Shown here piece after piece: positions 1-8,548 of a stretch of 37,943 nucleotides of DNA. The stretch spans positions 1 to 37,943 of the forward strand of contig JAVVVI010000024.1 of assembly GCA_036652735.1 (NCBI GenBank). Direction: 5' to 3'. The notes under the pieces were generated by a model. That model searched no databases and was not told where the DNA came from. It saw only the letters and a list, made by a program, of their open reading frames with translations. The number at the start of each line of letters is the position of its first letter. Position 1 is the first letter of the stretch. The DNA comes from JAGOGN01 sp036652735. GTDB taxonomy: Bacteria; Bacillota; Clostridia; Lachnospirales; Lachnospiraceae. The position numbers were made by a program, and so were the translations under genes.

Positions 1-43
1 AATAGAACCTGTAAAGAGTAATAAGAGTCCGAGAGGAGAAGGT

Positions 44-454
44 ATGAATATTTTATTTTTTCTGACCCCCAAGAGTGATGTTGCCACGATTTATGTAGAA
101 GACACATTGCGGCAGGCACTGGAGAAGTTGGAAACCCATGGTTACACTGCAATCCCAATTATTTCAAAAACTGGAAAGTACATAGGAACCATAACAGAAG
201 GGGATTTGCTCTGGTATATAAAGGATCATGCGAATTTAAATTTATTTGACGCGGAAGACGTTCCTTTAACAAAAGTGAGCAGACGACGAGACAATGCACC
301 GGTTTCTATAAATGCGAACATGGAAGATTTGTGGGATAAGGTAATGAACCAGAATTTTGTTCCGGTGATAGATGATGATAATATTTTTATTGGTATTGTA
401 ACTAGGAAAGATGCAATGATGTATTTAAGAAAAGAAAATAGAAGACGTGCATAA
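44..454 (+). CDS. Two-CBS-domain protein
   Basis: A 136-residue protein made almost entirely of a pair of CBS domains (about residues 8-60 and 75-130), with the typical 'G-IPI--K-G-Y-GTITEGDLL' and 'VPVID---FIGIVTRKD' endings of each CBS unit. CBS pairs usually bind adenine nucleotides and act as regulatory modules. Here there is no attached enzyme or transporter domain, so the target is unknown. The start at 44 follows a good ribosome binding site (gagaggag). A terminator lies directly downstream, so this gene is probably the last of an upstream unit or stands alone. There is no signal peptide or membrane segment, so it should be cytoplasmic. Confidence in the domain call is high; the cellular role cannot be read from the sequence. 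Confidence 0.85.
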   Translation: MNILFFLTPKSDVATIYVEDTLRQALEKLETHGYTAIPIISKTGKYIGTITEGDLLWYIKDHANLNLFDAEDVPLTKVSRRRDNAPVSINANMEDLWDKVMNQNFVPVIDDDNIFIGIVTRKDAMMYLRKENRRRA

Positions 455-456
455 AC

Positions 457-490
457 AAAAGGGCAGACTACGTACATAGTCTGCTTTTCT
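457..490 (+). terminator. Intrinsic terminator after the CBS gene
   Basis: An 8-bp perfect stem (463-470 with 477-484, loop cgtaca) is followed by a T-rich tract. It stands between the CBS gene and the next ribosome binding site (aaaaaaggag at about 493-502). Confidence 0.8.
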
Positions 491-508
491 AAAAAAGGAG
501 ATTATTTT

Positions 509-1336
509 ATGAAAATCAAGAAAATATACCAGTTGTTCTTTAGTGCAACGGGTACTACAGAAAGAATTGTATCCAGTATGGCAGGACAGTTGGGGGAGAT
601 TATAAAGGCACCTGTAGCAAGTATTGATTTTACACCGGCGAACCTTAGGACACACACACAGGAGTTCACAGAAGGGGATCTTGTCATAGTGGGAGTACCG
701 GTCTATGCGGGTCGGGTACCAAATGTGCTGTTACCTTATCTTCAGAAAATGTTAGCAGGCAATGGAGCACTTGCAATTCCCGTTGTATTATATGGAAACC
801 GTAATTATGATGATGCACTTATAGAGCTTCGAGATTTGCTGGAAGCAGATGGATTCCATACAGTCGGGGCGGCTGCGTTTATTGGAGAACATTCTTTTTC
901 CTATGATCTTGCCAAGGGAAGACCGGATGAACAGGATATGAAAATAGTAGAACGGTTCAGTAAAAAAATGGCAGAGCAGATACAAACCGGGACAGAGAAT
1001 TTGAAATATCCAATTCCGGTAAAGGGAGAGACTCCTTTGCGCCCTTATTATACACCACGAGATCGCCAGGGAAATTCGGTTAATATCCTAAAAGTAAAGC
1101 CCCTGACCAAGGATAGTTGTACCCAATGCGGAATTTGTGCCTCGGTATGTCCCATGGGTTCCATTCAAGCAGAGGATTGTACCCAGATAACCGGAATCTG
1201 TATTAAATGCGGAGCCTGCGTGAAAAAATGTCCAATAGGAGCAAAATATTACGAAGATGAAGGCTATTTATATCATCAGCATGAACTAGAGGCTGGATAT
1301 ACACGCCGGGCAGAACCGGAATTGTTCCTGGGTTAG
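509..1336 (+). CDS. Flavodoxin-ferredoxin fusion protein (EFR1-like)
   Basis: A 275-residue cytoplasmic redox protein. Residues 1-160 form a flavodoxin-like domain with the FMN phosphate loop SATGTTERI at 12-20. Residues 200-250 carry two ferredoxin-type 4Fe-4S motifs, CxxCxxCxxxC at C204/C207/C210/C214 and at C231/C234/C237/C241, each followed by the usual proline. This arrangement matches the EFR1 family (flavodoxin plus 2[4Fe-4S]) common in anaerobic Clostridia, expected to pass single electrons between low-potential partners. The partner enzyme is not encoded nearby, so the substrate is unknown. It is preceded by a terminator and a strong ribosome binding site. No membrane segment is visible. 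Confidence 0.85.
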   Translation: MKIKKIYQLFFSATGTTERIVSSMAGQLGEIIKAPVASIDFTPANLRTHTQEFTEGDLVIVGVPVYAGRVPNVLLPYLQKMLAGNGALAIPVVLYGNRNYDDALIELRDLLEADGFHTVGAAAFIGEHSFSYDLAKGRPDEQDMKIVERFSKKMAEQIQTGTENLKYPIPVKGETPLRPYYTPRDRQGNSVNILKVKPLTKDSCTQCGICASVCPMGSIQAEDCTQITGICIKCGACVKKCPIGAKYYEDEGYLYHQHELEAGYTRRAEPELFLG

Positions 1337-1436
1337 AACCGGTTAGAACGATTGTTTCAATAAAAGTGCTATCTATGTGGGAAAAAATACAGTATAATAA
1401 ATAACAGAAACGAAGCAAACAATGGAGGAAAGTTAA

Positions 1437-3047
1437 GTGAAAGCAAAAATCAGTATGTTGTTGGCGGCAGTTATGGTAGTATGTACCATATTTTCCCCAA
1501 TTGGAAATCAGACACAAGTAGAAGCAGCTGCAAAAGCAAAGCTGCAGAAAACAGCAATCTCAATAAATATAGGAGCAATTAAGGTATCAAAGCCTAAGGT
1601 TGTCATCCTTAATAAGAAGAAGTCAGCCACCTATCAGTATATCAGTTCCAATAAAAAAGTTGCTACAGTGGATAAAAACGGAGTTGTAAAGGCAATTAAG
1701 GTTGGTCAGGGAACCATAACCGTAAAGGAAACCTACAAGAAAAAGACCGTGAAGGTGGGGACTTGTAAGATTAAGGTTAAAGAAGAATTTGCCAGGGAGT
1801 TTGTAAAAAAAGCACCCTTGGAACGAATTATGGAGAAAATCTATGAGGGAGTATCCATTGAACTTCCAAAAGTATGGAATAAAAAGATTGATAGTGAATC
1901 ATCCATGTATTATCTGGGAATTAAGAATACGGATCTAGAGCAGGGAATTGCCAGTGAGGCAATGATTAATGTCATTCCTTATTCTGTTTGCCTTGTGCGT
2001 GTAAAAGATGGCAGCGATGTGGAACAGGTTAAAACAGATATAAAAGAAAATGTAGATCCGAGAAAATGGGTTTGTGTATCGGTAGAGCCTGAAAATGTAA
2101 AGGTATCAAGCATTGGCAATGTAATTTTACTGGTTATGACCAATGAAGGATCCCAAGAGATTGTAGACAGCTTCCAACGGTTAAATTTTAGCGAGCTTCC
2201 AAAAGCCTTCAGTGGAAAAACGAAAAGAACCTTAATTCATTCCGGAGATTATTATTCCACACCCATGGAAGACTATAACTCAAAATCTATTAAAAATATG
2301 GGAAAAAAAATAAGCGGTATTGTAAGTAAGTATCTAAAGAACGCTAAATCAGTGCATTATGCAATTATACCGGATAAGAGTTATTTTATAAAAAACAGCT
2401 ATTTTTCAAAGGGTGAATATGAAAAAATGTTTCGTCTCATGAAAAAATCCGTAAAAGGTGCAAAGGAAATATCCATTGAGGATTCTTTAAGCTTGTCGGA
2501 TTATTATAAGACAGATTTACACTGGAGACAGGAAAAAATAGTGGATACGGTGAATGTGTTGGGAAGTAGAATGAACTTCCGCGTAAGCAGTGGTAATTAT
2601 GATAAAAAGACATTAAAAAAATATCGTGGGGTTTATACCTCATCTATAAGTGGAAAAGTTCCCAATGAGTCCTTACATTACTTGGTGAACTCCACAACAA
2701 AAAAAGCGAAAGTGAGTATTTATGGACAGAGTGGAACATCAAAAGTCTATAATACCAAGAAATTAAGCTCCGATGTTCCTTATGATGTATTTTTGTCCGG
2801 TCCCAATCCTATTGTGACCATTACAGTACCCAAAACAAGTTCCAAAAGAGAACTGGTTATATTCGGGGATTCTTTTTCCAGCAGTATGGCACCACTGCTC
2901 TTAAATACTTATAAGAAAATAACCGTGATTGATTTAAGATTTGTATCGTCCAAGTACTTATCTAATTTTATGAGCTTCAACTCTTCACAGGAAGTTCTTT
3001 TCCTATATAACACAACGGTTGTAAACAACAGCTTTATGCTGAAATAA
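1437..3047 (+). CDS. Secreted Ig-like / DUF4358-like / DHHW fusion protein
   Basis: A 536-residue exported protein with a GTG start behind a tggagg site. Residues 1-30 are a signal peptide (hydrophobic core LLAAVMVVCTIF, cleavage likely near VEA-A). Residues 35-115 resemble a bacterial Ig-like (Big_2) fold, with the usual 'SSNKKVATVDKNGVVKAIKVGQGTITV' type of spacing. Residues 135-240 resemble DUF4358. Residues 265-536 are a DHHW-type SGNH-like domain with D360-L-H-W363 in the place of the DHHW motif and GDSF at 477-480. DHHW proteins are relatives of AlgJ/AlgX and often accompany MBOAT O-acyltransferases; no MBOAT gene is in this window. A role in acetylating an extracellular or wall polymer is inference. 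Domain borders are judged by eye. Confidence 0.7.
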   Translation: MKAKISMLLAAVMVVCTIFSPIGNQTQVEAAAKAKLQKTAISINIGAIKVSKPKVVILNKKKSATYQYISSNKKVATVDKNGVVKAIKVGQGTITVKETYKKKTVKVGTCKIKVKEEFAREFVKKAPLERIMEKIYEGVSIELPKVWNKKIDSESSMYYLGIKNTDLEQGIASEAMINVIPYSVCLVRVKDGSDVEQVKTDIKENVDPRKWVCVSVEPENVKVSSIGNVILLVMTNEGSQEIVDSFQRLNFSELPKAFSGKTKRTLIHSGDYYSTPMEDYNSKSIKNMGKKISGIVSKYLKNAKSVHYAIIPDKSYFIKNSYFSKGEYEKMFRLMKKSVKGAKEISIEDSLSLSDYYKTDLHWRQEKIVDTVNVLGSRMNFRVSSGNYDKKTLKKYRGVYTSSISGKVPNESLHYLVNSTTKKAKVSIYGQSGTSKVYNTKKLSSDVPYDVFLSGPNPIVTITVPKTSSKRELVIFGDSFSSSMAPLLLNTYKKITVIDLRFVSSKYLSNFMSFNSSQEVLFLYNTTVVNNSFMLK

Positions 3048-3142
3048 ATTTATTTTAATTTTATGCAATAAAAGATACTTCCCATGCATTATATTAGTAA
3101 CACCAAAAAACAAGTTACTTATTTATGAAAGGAGTCTTAATT

Positions 3143-4162
3143 ATGAAGAAGAAAAACCAACTTAAAAAAATTACCGCAATGCTTTTAACCATGTTCTTAG
3201 TATTACCTACCATGCAGGTGAAGGCAGCAGAAACACCTGTTGTTACGCCGGCTCCTCCGGTTGTACCGGTAGTAGAGGCAGTACAGATTCAGGAGATTGA
3301 GTACAATAATGGAATCATTAATGTTGAGTTTTGTGATATCGTTGACTTTGCAGCTGATTTTAAAGTAACCATTAAAGACGAGAGCAACACGATTTATTTA
3401 TCACAGCAGATCGTAAAAGGCATGGACGATTTGAAAATTTATTCAGTAAACCTGCCAATCAAGAAAAATTTAACAGTTACCATTGATGGAATCAAATATT
3501 TTGATCAGGCACAGTTTGGCTCTGTAACAGGAACATTTAAGACTGAATCCAATGATGTCCTAATTAAAAAAATTGAAGTAAAGAGTGACAGTCAGGTAGA
3601 TGTTTCCTTTAAGACAAAAGTAAAATACAGAAGAGCAAAAGTTAAAATTGTGGACCAGAATAAGAAAGAATATCCAGCAACTGTAAAGTTCAACAGTGGA
3701 TTTGAATGCAGTATTATTGCAAAAGGAATGCCAAACAATACAAACTTTACATTCGAAATCAGCGGAATTCGTACAAAAGGTTCCAAAGAGTATACAACAG
3801 TATCCGGTGTATTCTTCATTTCCAAAAAAGATTTAGTACCAACACCGGGCGGAAAAGTGAATGTAAAAGTAGATGAAGTTGAATTTGAAGATGATGAATT
3901 AAGCATTGAATTCAAAGGAAAAGTGTCATGGAATAACCCAACCGTAAAGATTACAGACAAAGCAGGTAAGGTATTTGAAGCAGAACTCTCAGATTATGAC
4001 AGAGAAGAATGCACCATCGTTATTGAAGGACTTGAAGAAGGAGAGACCTACTACTACGAAATCACCGGAATCAAATCATCCAAAGACAAAGAATTTGGTA
4101 CAATTACAGGAAAATTCAAAGCAGAAGATGACGACGATGACGACGAAGAAGACGATGATTGA
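3143..4162 (+). CDS. Secreted three-repeat protein with acidic C-terminal tail
   Basis: A 339-residue exported protein of unknown function. I place the start at 3143 because an in-frame upstream ATG (3125) would put the ribosome binding site aaaggag inside the gene. Residues 1-28 are a signal peptide ending in VKA-A, followed by a short Pro/Val-rich linker (30-45). Three beta-rich repeats of about 87 residues follow (roughly 47-134, 140-227 and 243-328). Each ends in a 'I-GIK---...-G-VTG-FK' pattern and looks like a fibronectin-III-like fold. The protein closes with eleven consecutive Asp/Glu residues. There is no LPxTG motif or C-terminal membrane helix, so it is either released or held by charge. 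The acidic tail could bind calcium or a basic surface; that is a guess. Confidence 0.65.
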   Translation: MKKKNQLKKITAMLLTMFLVLPTMQVKAAETPVVTPAPPVVPVVEAVQIQEIEYNNGIINVEFCDIVDFAADFKVTIKDESNTIYLSQQIVKGMDDLKIYSVNLPIKKNLTVTIDGIKYFDQAQFGSVTGTFKTESNDVLIKKIEVKSDSQVDVSFKTKVKYRRAKVKIVDQNKKEYPATVKFNSGFECSIIAKGMPNNTNFTFEISGIRTKGSKEYTTVSGVFFISKKDLVPTPGGKVNVKVDEVEFEDDELSIEFKGKVSWNNPTVKITDKAGKVFEAELSDYDREECTIVIEGLEEGETYYYEITGIKSSKDKEFGTITGKFKAEDDDDDDEEDDD

Positions 4163-4184
4163 TTTTAAAACAAATAAAAAAAGA

Positions 4185-4224
4185 TAAAAAAAGGAACTGC
4201 CCGATTATTGGGCAGTTCCTTTTT
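4185..4224. terminator. Bidirectional terminator between convergent genes
   Basis: A perfect 10-bp stem (ggaactgccc at 4193-4202 with gggcagttcc at 4210-4219) is flanked by A-rich sequence on the left and T5 on the right, so it can end transcription from both sides. It overlaps the last codons and stop of the minus-strand DUF4317 gene. Confidence 0.88.
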
Positions 4225-5350
4225 CGCAGGGACTATTTACGGTGAAGCCATTCACTTCCAGATGGCTGTCAACTGCAATCAGGAGAAACTGACGTCCATC
4301 AATAATTTTAGTTTCTACCAGATCGGTTCGTTCAGGATTCACTTTAATGATAATATCCGGGGTTTGAATGGAAAATTGTTTTCCATGTGTGATATTTGAA
4401 GCGAGTAAGGGAGTCTCATTTGTAACACAGGAGTCATATTTCTCATCAAGAAGATCAAGAGCATCCTGCCCAACTTCACATTCTTCCAGGATATGACGCA
4501 TTTCATACTTGGATACAATGAGAGGGTCCGGTTCATCTTTATGTTCTTCCATTAGTTCGTTCAGGGTATCGTGAATGGACTTAATGGCATCGAAATTGCA
4601 ATGTTCCCCAAGGGTATCCGATAAAATAGCCTGAAAGGTTTCCATCTGACCGGAGGCAGACAAGGGCAGGGTGCTACTTAATACCTGATCAATGAAGGAA
4701 GGTTGTAATTCTTCCGGATTTTTGGAATAGTAAAGGACACTATGTACATCACTCCCCCTGTCATGAAAGGCAGGAAAAAGGAAACCGGTTAAAGGAGCAG
4801 CCACAATCCAGTCCCGCATTCGTTCCGCCATAAGATTTTTTTCTGTGTTATAGCTTAATCCTGCTTTGGATAAGTTAACCGGGCAGATGCTACATAAGAG
4901 ATATTCATATACTTCATCAGAGGCATCAAACATATGAGTCCCGTCAGAAGATTTTCCGGGAATATCATAATTAGCATGAATCAAAATAATATAATAATTA
5001 GAAGCATATTCGTAGGAGTTGATTATTTTTTCATAAAAGGCATCAATCAGTGCGTCATCATTGAGCTGACTGTCCCGTAATTTCAATAAGAAATTCTGAT
5101 TTCCATCTTCTTCCTCACAGGAAAGGGGAAACTCCATATTCAGTAAATTCTTGCCAATGGTTCCGGACAAGGTGTGCTTAAAGATATCATGGTATTTAAA
5201 GGCTTCTTCTTCCGCAAGTGCATGGAACGCTTCTTTGGATTTGAATTTAATATTTTTTTCACCATCAATATAACAGCTGCAGATTCGGGTGATGGTTGAA
5301 TTTTCCGGAGAAAATTGTTTTTTAATTTCAAGTATTTCTTTTTTATTCAT
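4205..5350 (-). CDS. DUF4317 family protein
   Basis: A 381-residue soluble protein that I recognise as DUF4317 from its opening 'MNKKEILEIKKQFSPENSTITRICSCY-' pattern and overall length. The family is common in Lachnospiraceae and Ruminococcaceae and has no known function. No signal peptide, membrane helix or catalytic motif stands out. It begins 2 nt after the stop of the upstream methyltransferase gene, so the two are co-transcribed from the promoter at 6248-6276. Its final codons form half of the bidirectional terminator. The family call is fairly secure; the role is unknown. Confidence 0.75.
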   Translation of the reverse strand: MNKKEILEIKKQFSPENSTITRICSCYIDGEKNIKFKSKEAFHALAEEEAFKYHDIFKHTLSGTIGKNLLNMEFPLSCEEEDGNQNFLLKLRDSQLNDDALIDAFYEKIINSYEYASNYYIILIHANYDIPGKSSDGTHMFDASDEVYEYLLCSICPVNLSKAGLSYNTEKNLMAERMRDWIVAAPLTGFLFPAFHDRGSDVHSVLYYSKNPEELQPSFIDQVLSSTLPLSASGQMETFQAILSDTLGEHCNFDAIKSIHDTLNELMEEHKDEPDPLIVSKYEMRHILEECEVGQDALDLLDEKYDSCVTNETPLLASNITHGKQFSIQTPDIIIKVNPERTDLVETKIIDGRQFLLIAVDSHLEVNGFTVNSPCEKGTAQ

Positions 5351-5352
5351 TC

Positions 5353-6216
5353 TTAATTCTCACTTTCCCAGCGTCCACTGGCACCACAGGGAAGAACCAG
5401 CCCATTCCCGGATACCGGAAGACCAATTTCATCACAGGTGACTTTACCATGGAATTGTTTTAACTCCGTTGCAATCATGTAGCCCATGACACTTGGTGAA
5501 AGACCGGTAGTATAGGAATTCACCAAAAAGAAGAGAGGGTGGTCACTTAACAGGCGTGTACATAATTGAATAAAGGGATGAATGGAATCTTCGATTTTCC
5601 AAATCTCACCTTTTGGGCCCCGTCCATAGGAAGGGGGGTCCATTATAATGGCATCATAGGAATTACCGCGGCGGATTTCCCTTTCAACAAATTTTACGCA
5701 GTCATCCACGATAAAGCGGATGGGGGCATCACCAAGACCGGAGGTTTGTGCATTTTCTTTTGCCCAGGTCACCATTCCTTTGGAGGCGTCCACATGGGTG
5801 ACGGAAGCACCGGCGGCAGCGGCAGCCAGGGAGGCACCACCGGTATAGGCAAATAGGTTTAATACCTTAATGGGACGATCGGCAGACTTGATTTTATCAG
5901 AAAACCAATCCCAGTTAGAAGCTTGCTCCGGAAAAAGTCCGGTATGTTTAAAGCTAAATGGCTTCAGGTTAAAGGTCAGTGTCTTATAATGAACCTGCCA
6001 CTGTTGGGGAAGATGAAAGAATTCCCATTCACCGCCACCCAGTTTACTTCTGTGATAGTGGCCGTTTGGATGGGTCCATCCCTGATTCAAACGAGGGGTA
6101 TCCCAAATTACCTGAGGGTCCGGGCGAATTAAAAGATACTTATCCCAGCGTTCTAATTTTTCACCTTTTGAGGTGTCTATTACTTCATAATCAATCCAAT
6201 TTTTTGCAATCCACAT
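5353..6216 (-). CDS. Class I SAM-dependent methyltransferase (RlmI/RlmK-like)
   Basis: A 287-residue methyltransferase. The Rossmann-fold SAM-binding motif is 'KVLNLFAYTGGASLAAAAAGA', followed by 'VTHVDASKGMVTWAKENA' and the catalytic-loop motif 'AIIMDPPSYGRGPKG', as in the RlmI/RlmK class of 23S rRNA cytosine-C5/guanine-N7 methyltransferases. No N-terminal PUA domain is present, so the exact target is uncertain; rRNA is the best guess. I chose the start at 6216 (MWIAKNW), as AAAGGA lies about 7 nt upstream. A longer in-frame start at 6276 would fall inside the promoter -35 element. It is the first gene of a two-gene unit with the DUF4317 gene. Confidence 0.8.
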   Translation of the reverse strand: MWIAKNWIDYEVIDTSKGEKLERWDKYLLIRPDPQVIWDTPRLNQGWTHPNGHYHRSKLGGGEWEFFHLPQQWQVHYKTLTFNLKPFSFKHTGLFPEQASNWDWFSDKIKSADRPIKVLNLFAYTGGASLAAAAAGASVTHVDASKGMVTWAKENAQTSGLGDAPIRFIVDDCVKFVEREIRRGNSYDAIIMDPPSYGRGPKGEIWKIEDSIHPFIQLCTRLLSDHPLFFLVNSYTTGLSPSVMGYMIATELKQFHGKVTCDEIGLPVSGNGLVLPCGASGRWESEN

Positions 6217-6247
6217 AACGAATCCTTTCATGGAACCTATTTCATTA

Positions 6248-6276
6248 ATTATAAGGGATTTCAGCAAGAAAAACAA
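6248..6276 (-). promoter_or_regulatory. Promoter of the methyltransferase-DUF4317 unit
   Basis: Read on the minus strand: TTGTTT (6271-6276), a 17-nt spacer, then TATAAT (6248-6253). It is located 31 nt upstream of the chosen start codon and is divergent from the promoter at 6301-6329. Confidence 0.75.
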
Positions 6277-6300
6277 TCCGTGAAATTACCAAAAGTGAAC

Positions 6301-6329
6301 TTTACTTTTTCCTGACTTTTAGGTAGAAT
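6301..6329 (+). promoter_or_regulatory. Promoter of the transglutaminase-like gene
   Basis: TTTACT (6301-6306), 17-nt spacer, TAGAAT (6324-6329), about 38 nt upstream of the ATG. Both boxes are close to the sigma-70/sigma-A consensus. Confidence 0.65.
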
Positions 6330-6366
6330 AGAAAAGGAAAACAAAATCGAAAGGGGTAACAGAAGT

Positions 6367-7764
6367 ATGAAAAAAATAATAGCAATCATGCTTGTACTAA
6401 GTTGTGTACTTACGTTCCAACAACCAATGGAGGCGCATGCGGGAATGACGTCTGAGACGGATTGCACAAGCTTTCGCAGTTCAGCACCGGGGGACAAATC
6501 TGGAGAACTGGTAGAGGCAGAGATTAACAATGAGAATCAGACAATTAAAATGCATGTAACCACCCGAAATGAAGTAAAGTACTATACTATGTTTTTTTAT
6601 GACAATGGTAGATGGGCCATTAAGGAAGAGGGGGAATTCGATAACAATCATTCCTTTACAAAAACGGTGGATGCAGCAAGGCTTTTTGAAAAAGATGCAA
6701 CGTATGTACTGCGCATGACTTATGGTGCGACAATGGAAGCAGCATCTTCCATGCCATATTCCATTATGGGAGTATATTTAACTTGCAAAAATGGAAAGAT
6801 GTATTTTGATAAATATGCAGAGATAGAGAGTGAGAACCAGAGGGTTCTTCAGTGTGGCGCGAATGTATTGCCGGAGAATTATATGGATATGGGAATGCAT
6901 GACAGCATGGAAACAGAGTACGGAGAGGATTTAACCAAGGGACAAATAAAAGTTATGAAGAACCTTGCAAAAAAACTTGCCGGAGACGCAGGCGCAATGA
7001 CACAATATGATCAGGCAATCAGTTTTCATGATTTTATTGGAACGCACTATGAATATGACTGGAGCGGACATGCGGAACTAAATCCATATAAATTGTATAT
7101 GAGATATTTAAATAATGGAGTATGTAAGACTATTTGTAATGGATATGCCAGTTATTTTGTTATGTTATGCAGAACGCAGGGAATACCGGCCAGAACAACC
7201 AGAGGTGTGAGCTTAAGCATTCCAAAGGAAGAGTGGTCCAAATACAGTAGTACGAATCTGGAGTTCGAACATGTTTGGGCAGAAGCGTATCTTGATGCAG
7301 ATGGAGATGGCGGAAAAGAATGGGTGATGTTTGACTGTGATGGAGATTCAACAACAAGAGGGAATATGTATTCCTATACAAATCCGTCCCTGCAGGCAAT
7401 GTCCAATTCCAGGATGTATCTTGGATACCGTGAGACAGATGCAACTTATATGAAGCCGGTTATTACAGATATTGGTAAAAAAGGAAATAAAATTCAATTG
7501 AAGTGGAATTCCGGAGTGGTTCGTATACCGGGTATCGCATTGACAAAGGCACAGAAAAACAATGTAAAGGGATATGAACTATATAGAGGAACTTCTCCAA
7601 CTAATTTGAAAAAAATTCGAACCATTATGACTACGGCAAATTCCGGCCGTTATTTGGATAAAACAGCGAAAAGTGGAGTTACCTATTATTATAAGGTTGC
7701 CGCAATTGCTAAGACCGATTCCATAGTTGGACGACCGGGATTGTATAGAACCTATAGAAAATAA
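6367..7764 (+). CDS. Secreted transglutaminase-like protein with C-terminal Fn3-like domain
   Basis: A 465-residue exported protein. Residues 1-25 are a signal peptide (AHA-G cleavage). Residues 45-145 are a beta-rich region. Residues 195-330 form a transglutaminase-like papain-fold core with the expected triad: C257 in 'CNGYASYFVMLCR', H302 in 'FEHVWAEAYLD' and D323 in 'WVMFDCDGD', all in the spacing usual for this superfamily. Residues 350-465 resemble a fibronectin type III domain ('NNVKGYELYRGTSPTNLKKI ... YYYKVAAIA'). Bacterial members act as proteases, cross-linkers or transferases on extracellular or wall proteins; the substrate here is unknown. The ribosome binding site is aaggggt. 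It has its own promoter and lies just upstream of the ribosomal operon, to which it is not functionally tied. Confidence 0.8.
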   Translation: MKKIIAIMLVLSCVLTFQQPMEAHAGMTSETDCTSFRSSAPGDKSGELVEAEINNENQTIKMHVTTRNEVKYYTMFFYDNGRWAIKEEGEFDNNHSFTKTVDAARLFEKDATYVLRMTYGATMEAASSMPYSIMGVYLTCKNGKMYFDKYAEIESENQRVLQCGANVLPENYMDMGMHDSMETEYGEDLTKGQIKVMKNLAKKLAGDAGAMTQYDQAISFHDFIGTHYEYDWSGHAELNPYKLYMRYLNNGVCKTICNGYASYFVMLCRTQGIPARTTRGVSLSIPKEEWSKYSSTNLEFEHVWAEAYLDADGDGGKEWVMFDCDGDSTTRGNMYSYTNPSLQAMSNSRMYLGYRETDATYMKPVITDIGKKGNKIQLKWNSGVVRIPGIALTKAQKNNVKGYELYRGTSPTNLKKIRTIMTTANSGRYLDKTAKSGVTYYYKVAAIAKTDSIVGRPGLYRTYRK

Positions 7765-7833
7765 AAAATAATCAATCAAATACAGTGACTTGTAAATTGT
7801 ACTGAATAAAAAACAATATTTTTAAAAAAACTA

Positions 7834-7862
7834 TTGCCAAGGCGCTAGATATCATGTATACT
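7834..7862 (+). promoter_or_regulatory. Main promoter of the ribosomal protein super-operon
   Basis: TTGCCA (7834-7839), exactly 17 nt, then TATACT (7857-7862), preceded by an AT-rich UP-like stretch (7805-7833). Transcription should begin near 7869, giving a leader of about 220 nt before rpsJ. Confidence 0.85.
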
Positions 7863-7868
7863 AAGCTT

Positions 7869-8091
7869 TGCTGTGACATACGAGCGATGAAGCGTGAGGT
7901 TGCTGTTTTGCGAAAAACAGGTTTTCCGTGGAGCAAATGTCAAGTTAGGAAACTGGCGACAAGTCACTGTATCACAAAATACGTCTACCAATGAGTAGAA
8001 ACGACGTGTGTAAGCACCTGGATACACACGGGAGAGTGTACAGTCACCGCTTGTCGTACTGCATTAGTGCGAAAAGGAGGCGACTTTTTTT
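7869..8091 (+). promoter_or_regulatory. Structured 5' leader RNA of the S10 operon
   Basis: About 220 nt without a gene but with clear folding. Hairpin 7903-7920 has a 7-bp stem capped by a GCGA (GNRA) tetraloop and is enclosed by a 6-bp pairing (7874-7879 with 7937-7942). Hairpin 8005-8030 has an 8-bp stem. Segment 8050-8057 can pair with 7956-7963 or, in part (8053-8057), with 8080-8084, which includes the end of the rpsJ ribosome binding site and is followed by T7. S10 leaders in other bacteria bind a ribosomal protein (L4 in E. coli) for feedback control; that this one does the same is inference. Confidence 0.6.
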
Positions 8092-8412
8092 ATGGCAAGT
8101 CAAGTAATGAGAATCACATTGAAGGCATATGAGCATCAGTTAGTAGATGCAAGTGCTAAGAAAATCATCGAAACGGTGAAGAAGAACGGATCTCAGGTAA
8201 GTGGACCGGTTCCACTGCCAACAAAGAAAGAGGTTATCACAATTTTAAGAGCAGTTCACAAGTACAAAGATTCCAGAGAACAGTTTGAACAGAGAACTCA
8301 CAAGAGACTCATCGATATCATTGCACCAACACAGAAGACAGTAGATGCATTATCTCGTTTAGAGATGCCAGCTGGTGTGTACATTGATATTAAAATGAAA
8401 GAACAGAAGTAA
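8092..8412 (+). CDS. rpsJ: 30S ribosomal protein S10
   Basis: A 106-residue S10, normal length, with the family's 'MRITLKAYEHQLVDASAKKI' start and the C-terminal 'MPAGVYIDIK' signature. S10 is a head protein of the 30S subunit and, as NusE, also a partner of NusB in antitermination. The ribosome binding site GGAGG (8076-8080) adjoins the T-tract of the leader, so its exposure may be controlled. First gene of the S10-spc-alpha cluster. A 136-nt gap separates it from rplC; that gap holds a 6-bp hairpin (gaacgc 8503-8508 with gcgttc 8516-8521) and no gene. Confidence 0.98.
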   Translation: MASQVMRITLKAYEHQLVDASAKKIIETVKKNGSQVSGPVPLPTKKEVITILRAVHKYKDSREQFEQRTHKRLIDIIAPTQKTVDALSRLEMPAGVYIDIKMKEQK

Positions 8413-8548
8413 TCTTTCGAACATTAATTATGGTAACAATCCTGAATTGGTTCATTATAGAAGTAACACTTGTGTTCCACTTATATTGACTGTTCTAGGA
8501 TGAACGCACATAAAGCGTTCCGCTGTAGAGTAAACAGGAGGTAAAAGA

